From JBBKXP01 sp038323615 (GTDB lineage: Bacteria; Pseudomonadota; Alphaproteobacteria; Rhodobacterales; Rhodobacteraceae): a stretch of 21,971 nucleotides of DNA. Position numbers and translations under genes: made by a program. Shown here piece by piece: positions 7,313 through 13,106 of the stretch (position 1 is the stretch's first letter; the number at the start of each line of letters is the position of its first letter). Location: assembly GCA_038323615.1 (NCBI GenBank), contig JBBQHC010000037.1, forward strand, positions 1 through 21,971. Reading direction: 5' to 3'. The notes beneath the pieces were generated by a model, which worked only from the letters and a program-made list of their open reading frames with translations, had not been told where the DNA came from and ran no database searches.

Positions 7313-7644
7313 CCTATTCGGTGGGACAGATCTGGTTTATTATTCTGGCGCTGGCATTGGGCACCTACCTGATCCGGCTGTCGTTTTTGGGGCTGGTCGG
7401 GCGGCGGCCAATGCCGCCTGCGGTGCTGCGGCTGTTACGCTATACGCCTGTAGCGGTGCTGCCGGGCATGGTCGCGCCGCTGGTGTTATGGCCTGCGGCG
7501 ACCGGCGGTCAGATTGACCCGCCGCGTTTGCTGGCGGCGCTTGTGACACTGGCTTTCGGGTTCAAGACACGTAATCTGTTGGCGGCGTTGGGGACGGGGG
7601 CGGCGACGCTCTACGCCGCCCTTTGGCTTACTGGCCAGCTCTGA
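7309..7644 (+). CDS. azlD: AzlD-family branched-chain amino acid transport small subunit
   Basis: This is the small partner of AzlC, 111 residues, almost entirely hydrophobic with about four transmembrane stretches. The family-typical TYLIRLSFLGL (about residues 19-29) and the LRYTPVAVLPGMVAPL segment (about 43-58) are present. The ATG at 7309 overlaps the azlC stop (ATGA); a longer in-frame extension starting at 7099 runs inside azlC and is rejected. Its last 17 bases (7628-7644) overlap the 3' end of the convergent lipoprotein gene, so no separate terminator fits between them. Confidence 0.92.
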   Translation: MTYSVGQIWFIILALALGTYLIRLSFLGLVGRRPMPPAVLRLLRYTPVAVLPGMVAPLVLWPAATGGQIDPPRLLAALVTLAFGFKTRNLLAALGTGAATLYAALWLTGQL

Positions 7645-8254
7645 TCGCGGCGTCGATCTGGGCGGCGGCGACCGATTTATCGTCGGCGTCGGTTTCGCGG
7701 TATTCGTTAGTGACGACGTTGGGCCGTTCGGCAAACTGATCCATCAGGCTGGTCGGGAAATATGTCACACGGGTCGATTCAAACCCCGGAATCGTGCGCA
7801 GCACTGTTGTTGTCACGCGGGTGCAGTTCGCCTTGGCGACCGGGCCGGCCACCATGAAGGCGCGCAGCGCCATTTCGGCGACTTCGGGCGTCACGTTCAC
7901 CCGCTGGGCGACAGTGTAGTAGGTGATCCGCGAATGATACGAGATATAGTATTGTTTGATCTGCGGCGTGACGCCGAAAATCACGTCGTTGCGTTCCGGG
8001 ATCGACGGATGCCCGAAGGTGCCCGCCGGATCCCAGATCACCCGCTGACTGGCGCTGATGATCATGCTGGTATGCGCGCCATTGCCCGACTTGGTGTTGA
8101 GCATGGTGAACAGTTCAAGGTACTTCTGCCCCGGTTCTTCGTAAAATGAGCGGGCGATGAAATCGTCGGGGGCCCAGACGGATTGGGCACAGGCGCCAAG
8201 GGCGAGGGGCGCGCCGAGAACAAAGGCGCGGCGGGGCATCAGCGGTTGGGTCAT
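7628..8254 (-). CDS. Putative lipoprotein, possibly Tat-exported
   Basis: The 208-residue product has an N-terminal signal with a lipobox, LGAC, placing the lipidated cysteine at residue 22. The stretch before it, PRRAFVLG (7-14), contains a twin arginine and resembles a Tat signal, so Tat export of a lipoprotein is possible. The mature part has no motif I recognise; it is rich in Thr, Val, Ile and Tyr, with a TSMIISAS strand and a helical C-terminus. ATG 8254 starts 7 bases after the end of the cytochrome oxidase subunit IV gene; ATG 8239 (M6) is an alternative. Its 3' end overlaps azlD by 17 bases. The neighbour suggests, but does not show, a link to respiration. Confidence 0.8.
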   Translation of the reverse strand: MTQPLMPRRAFVLGAPLALGACAQSVWAPDDFIARSFYEEPGQKYLELFTMLNTKSGNGAHTSMIISASQRVIWDPAGTFGHPSIPERNDVIFGVTPQIKQYYISYHSRITYYTVAQRVNVTPEVAEMALRAFMVAGPVAKANCTRVTTTVLRTIPGFESTRVTYFPTSLMDQFAERPNVVTNEYRETDADDKSVAAAQIDAAIRAGQ

Positions 8255-8261
8255 CCCGAGA

Positions 8262-8396
8262 TCAGCCGTTCACGAGGGCGATAAAGATCAACAGACCGAC
8301 CGCGATCATCGCGCCCTTGCTGACCATGCTGACGAAACCGGCAAAGGTTTTCTCCTGCGTGGTGATATCCATCTCGCCATGCTTGTGTTCGGCCAT
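8262..8396 (-). CDS. aa3-type cytochrome c oxidase subunit IV (small)
   Basis: This short gene codes for 44 residues. The first ~15 residues are polar (MAEHKHGEMDITTQEKTF), followed by FAGFVSMVSKGAMIAVG and a single membrane helix ending in LLIFIALVNG. This matches the alphaproteobacterial aa3 oxidase subunit IV family (the small fourth subunit known from Paracoccus and Rhodobacter), which sits as one transmembrane helix on the oxidase in the inner membrane. A very good ribosome-binding site, AAAGGAG, lies 6 bases before the ATG at 8396. It is read in the same direction as the upstream DUF6173-like gene (57 bases away) and the downstream lipoprotein gene (7 bases away). The main oxidase subunits are not in this window. 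Confidence 0.9.
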   Translation of the reverse strand: MAEHKHGEMDITTQEKTFAGFVSMVSKGAMIAVGLLIFIALVNG

Positions 8397-8453
8397 CTCG
8401 CGGCTCCTTTCAAATATCGTTGGGGTGTCGGATAGACCATCGCGCAGCGCGTG

Positions 8454-8951
8454 TCACGACTTGACTGTCGGTTTGGCGGTGACATCCGCGTGACGATCCA
8501 GCGCACGGCCCAGACGGAACCCGATCCGTGTTGGTTCGGCCTGTTCGGCGGGCTTGGGCATCGCCACCAGCATGACGTTCAACTGGCTGACGTGCTGGAT
8601 TATCTGGGTCTTGGGCCCGCCTTCGTCACGACCGTAAAAGGTGACGATGTCGGGGTCGAAATACCCCATCCCCTCGATCCGGATCACCCCGGCGCTGCTG
8701 CCGGTCAAGCCCATCGCGATCTCATGATCCGCGTCCAGCGTTTTTTCAAAGTTCTGGATATACAGGATCAGCCGTTCGTAGGCCCATTGGGCCGGGCTTT
8801 TGTTCAGCACAGATTCCTGCAACGCTGGCGGCAGTGTTTCGGTTTCCTGGCAATCCCGGTCGGGGTCCGTATAAACCTCGTGAATCGTCGGCAAGACCGC
8901 ATTTTCAGCGATTTCAGCAGAGGTGTTGATCGTGTCTTGGGATCGGGTCAT
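8454..8951 (-). CDS. DUF6173-like conserved hypothetical protein
   Basis: The 165-residue product has no signal peptide or membrane helix and is probably cytoplasmic. The central part (about residues 50-145) looks like a compact domain. It includes a helix with AQWAYERLILYIQNFEKTL, the strands GVIRIEGMGYFDPDIVTFYG, and a closing QIIQHVSQLNVMLVA segment. I associate these with the DUF6173 family of Rhodobacteraceae, whose function is unknown; this assignment is from memory. The ATG at 8951 overlaps the stop of the Lrp-type regulator (ATGA), so the two are translationally coupled. That pairing is the only functional hint: it may act with, or be controlled by, the regulator. The first 35 residues look disordered. 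Confidence 0.85.
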   Translation of the reverse strand: MTRSQDTINTSAEIAENAVLPTIHEVYTDPDRDCQETETLPPALQESVLNKSPAQWAYERLILYIQNFEKTLDADHEIAMGLTGSSAGVIRIEGMGYFDPDIVTFYGRDEGGPKTQIIQHVSQLNVMLVAMPKPAEQAEPTRIGFRLGRALDRHADVTAKPTVKS

Positions 8952-9409
8952 AGCGGCACCGCAGTTGTATCCTTGATTTCTTCCATAACAAAGCTGGCGG
9001 AAATATCCGATACCGAAACCCGCCCGATCAGCCGTTTGTAGAAGGCGTCGTAGGCGGGCACGTCGGCGACGCGGACCCGCAGGACATAGTCCAGATCGCC
9101 GGTCATCCGGTAGGCGCCGACCACCTCGGGCATCGATCGCAGGGTGGATTGAAAGGTTTCCATCCAGTCGGCGGCATGCGCGTTGGTGCGGATCAGAACC
9201 ATCACGGTCAGCGGGCAACCGACCTTGTCAGGGTCCACCAGCGCCACGCGCCCCCGGATCACGCCGGCGGTTTCCATCTGCCTGATCCGACGCCAGACCG
9301 CGTTGCGCGACAGATGCACCCGTTCGCCGATATCGTCCACGGTAAGGCTGGCATCCTGTTGCAGGTGTTTCAGGATATTTCGGTCTGTTGTATCAAGAGT
9401 GTGGTCCAT
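8948..9409 (-). CDS. Lrp/AsnC-family transcriptional regulator
   Basis: The 153-residue protein has the standard Lrp layout: an N-terminal winged helix-turn-helix (about residues 5-55, with LSRNAVWRRIRQME as recognition helix) and a C-terminal RAM ligand-binding domain (about 66-140) containing the conserved GDLDYVL (104-110). Such proteins form dimers to octamers and sense amino acids. The divergent or distal target is not certain; azlCD nearby would be a typical Lrp-type target but lies 1.3 kb away beyond three genes. The ATG at 9409 gives the family N-terminus (M-D-x-T-D-R-N-I-L). No ribosome-binding site precedes it; instead a 19-base palindrome touches the start codon. A TTG at 9439 would add ten residues. 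The stop overlaps the next gene. Confidence 0.93.
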   Translation of the reverse strand: MDHTLDTTDRNILKHLQQDASLTVDDIGERVHLSRNAVWRRIRQMETAGVIRGRVALVDPDKVGCPLTVMVLIRTNAHAADWMETFQSTLRSMPEVVGAYRMTGDLDYVLRVRVADVPAYDAFYKRLIGRVSVSDISASFVMEEIKDTTAVPL

Positions 9410-9428
9410 ATTGGGACTGTATCCCAAT
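9410..9428. promoter_or_regulatory. Palindromic operator candidate at the lrp-type gene start
   Basis: ATTGGGA (9410-9416) and TCCCAAT (9422-9428) are perfect inverted 7-base arms around a 5-base spacer CTGTA. The dyad directly abuts the regulator's ATG and lies in the 101-base gap between divergent genes. Lrp-family proteins usually repress their own genes by binding such partially symmetric sites, so autoregulation is the likely role. Further TTGGG half-sites lie at 9464-9468 and 9474-9478. Confidence 0.5.
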
Positions 9429-9510
9429 TTCAACCACAATGGAAAGGAATTTTGAGACCTGTGTTTGGGCCCGTTGGGTTAATTTAGGGCCATCAAACAG
9501 GAGATAACCG

Positions 9511-9750
9511 ATGTCGGATTCAACCAACACCCCGCGCACAGGCAACCCATTCGCGGCCATATTCCTTGACCATCCGGCCACCGTGAACGAAACCTATTTC
9601 GGCCACATGCGCTTTGCCCTGACGTTCGCGTTCTGGCTCGCGGCGGCGGCGGGGGCGGCATTGGTCCATGCGTTCATTCCGGTCCTGTGCGAAACCACAG
9701 CCAGCCGGATTCTGCGCCGTCTGCACGCGAAAATCGAAGCCCGGCACTGA
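9511..9750 (+). CDS. DUF6356-like small membrane protein
   Basis: The 79-residue product has a polar N-terminus, a motif LDHPATVNETYFGHM (about residues 19-33) followed by one hydrophobic helix (about 37-60, ending FIPVLC), and a basic, helical tail (SRILRRLHAKIEARH). This is the pattern I associate with DUF6356, a short family of unknown function in alphaproteobacteria where a HPxxVxETYxxHM-type motif precedes one or two membrane helices. A strong AGGAG (9499-9503) supports the ATG at 9511. It diverges from the Lrp-type regulator and ends 6 bases before the amidotransferase gene, so the two probably share a transcript. Function is unknown; the family name is from memory. Confidence 0.85.
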   Translation: MSDSTNTPRTGNPFAAIFLDHPATVNETYFGHMRFALTFAFWLAAAAGAALVHAFIPVLCETTASRILRRLHAKIEARH

Positions 9751-9756
9751 CACCTC

Positions 9757-10518
9757 ATGTGCCGGATCGCCGCCTATATCGGGCCTGCCATCCCGCTTGA
9801 AAACATCATCGTCCGCCCCGCGCATTCGCTGCTGAGCCAAAGCCAGCACGCGACCGAGGCCAAACTGGCCGTCAACGGCGACGGGTTTGGCATCGCCTGG
9901 TATGGGGCAGGCGAACAGCCAGGCCTATATCGCGACGTGCTGCCGGCATGGGCCGACGGCAATCTGACCAGTCTGTGCCGGATGGTGCATTCGCCGCTGT
10001 TCATCGGCCATATCCGCGCCTCGACCGTGGGCGAAACCAGCCGTGCGAACTGCCATCCGTTCGCGCATGACCGCTGGTCATTCTGCCACAACGGGCAGGT
10101 GCCGCATTTCGCCCGGATCCGGCGGCGGCTCGAGGCGGCGCTGCCTGACGATCTGTTCGCCGCGCGGCGCGGCACCACCGATTCCGAGATGATCTTTCTG
10201 ACCATGCTGGCCAACGGGCTGGACGCCGATCCGCAGGCAGCTTTGCGGACGACGCTGGATCTGATCGGCCCGGCGGGCGACGAAGGTCCGGTGCGCCTGA
10301 CGGTGGTGTTTTCGGACGGGCAATCGCTGTTCGCGTTCCGCTATGCCTCTGACGGGGTTTGCCCCACGCTGTATGTTTCGGGCGTGCTGGATCATGGCGG
10401 CCGGGCGTTGGCGTCGGAACCGCTGTGTGGTCAACCGAACCGCTGGAACCCTGTGCCGGTTGATACGTTATGTACGGTCAGTGTCGCAGGGGCGGCGATG
10501 TTGGGGATGGCTGCCTGA
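9757..10518 (+). CDS. Class II glutamine amidotransferase (YafJ/EgtC-like)
   Basis: This 253-residue protein is a stand-alone class II (Ntn) glutamine amidotransferase domain. The start MCR leaves Cys2 as the N-terminal nucleophile once Met is removed. The glutaminase motifs follow: NGDGFGIAWY (40-49), GHIRAST (84-90) and FCHNG (109-113). The closest groups are YafJ and EgtC. EgtC acts in ergothioneine synthesis, but no egtB, egtD or egtE gene is in the window, so a generic YafJ-type hydrolase of unknown substrate is the safer call. Note that a glutamate-cysteine ligase of the family that includes EgtA lies 11 kb away, without linkage. It follows the DUF6356-like gene by 6 bases and is closed by the hairpin at 10555-10592. 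Confidence 0.9.
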   Translation: MCRIAAYIGPAIPLENIIVRPAHSLLSQSQHATEAKLAVNGDGFGIAWYGAGEQPGLYRDVLPAWADGNLTSLCRMVHSPLFIGHIRASTVGETSRANCHPFAHDRWSFCHNGQVPHFARIRRRLEAALPDDLFAARRGTTDSEMIFLTMLANGLDADPQAALRTTLDLIGPAGDEGPVRLTVVFSDGQSLFAFRYASDGVCPTLYVSGVLDHGGRALASEPLCGQPNRWNPVPVDTLCTVSVAGAAMLGMAA

Positions 10519-10554
10519 GGGCCGTCAGTCTGTAGGTTTCGCCCCGGTTTTAGT

Positions 10555-10599
10555 GGGCCGCGCCGGATACTTTCGGGTATTTGTCGCGGCCCCCGTTTT
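10555..10599 (+). terminator. Strong hairpin terminator between convergent genes
   Basis: GGGCCGCG (10555-10562) pairs perfectly with CGCGGCCC (10585-10592). Inside, ATAC and GTAT form a second short stem around TTTCGG. The structure is followed by CCGTTTT (10593-10599), a short T-run as expected for termination of the amidotransferase transcript. Read on the other strand it is followed by no T-run, and it lies beyond the HD-GYP stop, so it could still act as a bidirectional stop. Confidence 0.65.
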
Positions 10600-10604
10600 C
10601 AGAA

Positions 10605-11981
10605 TCAGGCCGCCATCTGCAATTTGCCCAGACCCGCCCGCAGGGCCGCGACACAGTCGCCGTCAAACGCCACGCCGATGTCTTTTTCCAGAATTGCGAA
10701 ACAATCGGCAATCGGCATCGCGCCGCGATAGGGCCGTTCCGCTGACAGGGCGTCGAACACGTCCGCCACCGTCAATATCCGCACCTCAAGGCAAAGCTGC
10801 TCGCCTGCCAGCCCATAGGGATACCCGCGCCCGTCCAATCGTTCGTGATGCGCACCGGCAATCGGGGCGATGTCGGCAAAGGCGGCGACCCGTTCAAGGA
10901 TACGTTCGGAGTGCCAGGGGTGGCGTTTCACCGCTTCGAATTCGACGGCGTCCAGTTTGGCGGGTTTGTCGAGGATCTGATTGCTGATCGCCAGTTTGCC
11001 CAGATCGTGCAGCAACGCGGCGCGGCGCAGCCAGCGGCGGTGCGGCGCGGTCAGTCCCAGTTCTTCGGCGATGATGTCGGTATACAGCGTCACCCGATTG
11101 GAATGGTCAGCGGTAAAAGGGCTTTTGGCATCCACCACATCCGAAAACGCGCCCGCGATATCGTCCAGATATGAAGCATCGACCGGGGCAGCGCGCAGTG
11201 CGGGGGGTAGGGCAAAGACCCGCGATTCCAGTTGATCGCTGGCCAGAACCGTCCAGAAATCGGGCAACCCCTGCGCAGTGTCGAACGCCGCCGCCAATGC
11301 CGGGTCAAACCATTGTCCGGCCCGCTTTCTCACCTCGGCCCGCGCCGCCACGACCCCCTGATCGCTGTGGAACACATCGACGACTTGCGCCAGCAGCGCG
11401 ATGTTGGCCTGCCGGGGGATCGCGGCGCCTTTCAAGCCTTCGGGTTTGCCGCCGCCATCCCAATGTTCGTCCAGACTGCGGATGCCGTCCTGCACGCCGG
11501 TCGAAAATCGCATCTTGGCGGCGATGTCGGCGCCCCGATGGCATCGCGCGGTGATCAGCTCGCGCGAGATTTGGCCGCCGTTTTGCAGGATGTTGACCAC
11601 GGCGCGAATCCGTTCCGACAGCCCGGCCTCAAGCCCGGTTTTGGCGAACACGAACCGCAGCGCGGCGGTCAGACTGCCATCAATTGCCTTGAAATCGCGT
11701 TTGAACGTGATGTCGTCAGCCAGATACAGGTCGCAGATTCGGGCGGCGTTGCTGGAACAGCCCAGATCTTTCAGCAGCAGGGTGAAATACAGATCATCCA
11801 GCGCCGCCGCATCCAGCCCCAGCGCCATGCCGATATGGGTGCCGATCCACGCGGCACGGACGCAATGCCCCTGCGGCTGCCCCTCGGTGATATCCAGCGC
11901 GTGCGACAGCAGCCCCAGCAGTTCCGCCAGATGCAGGGCTTGCGGGGTGTCGCGCGGCTGGTCGAAAAGGCGATAGGGCAT
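10605..11981 (-). CDS. Tandem HD / HD-GYP domain protein, probable cyclic-di-GMP phosphodiesterase
   Basis: The C-terminal half (about residues 275-440) is a canonical HD-GYP domain. It shows H293, HDLGK (325-329), the HPWHSERIL helix, HHE (378-380), DGRGYP (383-388) and VADVFDALS (405-413). Such domains hydrolyse cyclic-di-GMP. The N-terminal half repeats the layout: H39, KDLG (71-74) where the first His of HD is replaced by Lys, CHRG (147-150), HWDGGGKPEGL (173-183) with GKP in place of GYP, and VVDVF (201-205). It is thus a diverged second HD-GYP unit, probably impaired for catalysis. There is no signal peptide, membrane helix or receiver domain. The ATG at 11981 is accepted because it gives the full first domain. 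The gene is isolated: 69 bases behind the MBL gene and convergent to the amidotransferase. Confidence 0.92.
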   Translation of the reverse strand: MPYRLFDQPRDTPQALHLAELLGLLSHALDITEGQPQGHCVRAAWIGTHIGMALGLDAAALDDLYFTLLLKDLGCSSNAARICDLYLADDITFKRDFKAIDGSLTAALRFVFAKTGLEAGLSERIRAVVNILQNGGQISRELITARCHRGADIAAKMRFSTGVQDGIRSLDEHWDGGGKPEGLKGAAIPRQANIALLAQVVDVFHSDQGVVAARAEVRKRAGQWFDPALAAAFDTAQGLPDFWTVLASDQLESRVFALPPALRAAPVDASYLDDIAGAFSDVVDAKSPFTADHSNRVTLYTDIIAEELGLTAPHRRWLRRAALLHDLGKLAISNQILDKPAKLDAVEFEAVKRHPWHSERILERVAAFADIAPIAGAHHERLDGRGYPYGLAGEQLCLEVRILTVADVFDALSAERPYRGAMPIADCFAILEKDIGVAFDGDCVAALRAGLGKLQMAA

Positions 11982-12027
11982 GGGCAGCCTTTGTTCAGGA
12001 TCGCGCCAGCCCTAACCCATCGACATT

Positions 12028-12051
12028 GCCAAACCGTTTAGCCAAGCCGTT
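12028..12051. repeat. Imperfect direct repeat upstream of the HD-GYP gene
   Basis: GCCAAACCGTT (12028-12038) and GCCAAGCCGTT (12041-12051) differ by one base and are offset by 13 bases. They occupy the short gap between the MBL-fold gene end and the HD-GYP gene start, 47 to 70 bases before the latter's ATG, where a regulator could bind. Function is unproven. Confidence 0.3.
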
Positions 12052-13106
12052 CAGACTGCCTGCCACCGATAGGCCCCGTCAGCGTCCAGCCAGCGCCGCA
12101 CCTTCCCGCGCCGGTGCAGCCAGTTCAGATGCGCCAGCGTTTCAACCAGCGCCAGACCGTATTCGCCCGCCCCGATGTCGCGCTTGAACAGCGGCGCAAA
12201 GCAATCGCCGCCTTTTTGCGGCACCGCCAGATGGGCGCGCAGCCGGTCGAGCGCCCCGAGATGATTGTCGATCATCTGTTGCAGCCGAAACGCCAGCCCG
12301 GTGAAGGGCAGTTTATGGCCGCCCAGCACCAGATGATCGTCGCGGGCGTGCTGCATCAGATCGGCGCAGGATGTCAGCCATTCGCCCAAGGGATCAGCCT
12401 CGGGTTCGGACGGATAAACGCCGATGTTGGGGCTGATCGAGGGCAAAAGTTGATCGGCACCCAGCACCAGATTGTCGTCCATGCTCCAGAATGTCGCCTG
12501 TTCGGGGGCATGGCCGTGGCCAATGCGCACGGTCCAGTTCCGCCCGCCCATCTTGATGGTACCGCCCTGTTGCAGCCGGGTAAATCCGAGCGGCAGGGGG
12601 GCAACGCAATCGGCAAAGTTGAACGGGCGTTCGGTCAGTCGCTGCGCCAGTACAGTGCCGGCCATCCCGGCACGGCGGTAAAACGTGACGGTTTCAGGCG
12701 GATAGGTCGCCTGTTCGTCCAGACACAGCATCCGGGTCATCAGCCAGGCGGTGCGTGTGGTCAGCAGTTCCGCGCCACGTTCCAAGAACCAGCCCGCCAA
12801 TCCGACATGATCAGGGTGGTGGTGGGTGACGACGACGCGGGTGACGGGTTTGCTGGCCAGCGGCCCGGCCAATAGCGTCTCCCATATCCCCCGAGAGGTT
12901 TTCGACGCAAACCCGGTATCGATGACGGTCCAGCCGTCGCCATCATCCAGCGCGTAGATGTTGACATGATCCAACGCCATTGGCAGCGGCAGGCGCAACC
13001 ACAGGACGCCGGGGGCGATTTCGGTCGCTTCGCCAGTGGCCGGTGGCGTCTGAAAGGGGTAGCGGATCATCTTTGGGCTTTCCGGCCGGGCGGGCCTGAC
13101 GTTCAT
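12051..13106 (-). CDS. Metallo-beta-lactamase-fold hydrolase
   Basis: The 351-residue protein has the MBL metal site: HHHPDH (95-100), a further His in the GHGHAPE segment (about 197-201), Asp in LGADQL (D218), and His in LGGHKLPF (H264). The order and spacing fit the glyoxalase II/LACTB2-like branch, with a helical C-terminal extension (about 280-351) typical of that branch, ending in a winged-helix-like AHLNWLHRRGKVRRW. A likely substrate is a thioester or similar ester, but the sequence does not fix it. ATG 13106 overlaps the stop of the acyl-CoA dehydrogenase gene (ATGA), implying coupled expression and perhaps a common acyl-CoA pathway. M13 (13070) is an alternative start. The stop is 69 bases from the HD-GYP gene. 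Confidence 0.92.
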   Translation of the reverse strand: MNVRPARPESPKMIRYPFQTPPATGEATEIAPGVLWLRLPLPMALDHVNIYALDDGDGWTVIDTGFASKTSRGIWETLLAGPLASKPVTRVVVTHHHPDHVGLAGWFLERGAELLTTRTAWLMTRMLCLDEQATYPPETVTFYRRAGMAGTVLAQRLTERPFNFADCVAPLPLGFTRLQQGGTIKMGGRNWTVRIGHGHAPEQATFWSMDDNLVLGADQLLPSISPNIGVYPSEPEADPLGEWLTSCADLMQHARDDHLVLGGHKLPFTGLAFRLQQMIDNHLGALDRLRAHLAVPQKGGDCFAPLFKRDIGAGEYGLALVETLAHLNWLHRRGKVRRWLDADGAYRWQAV

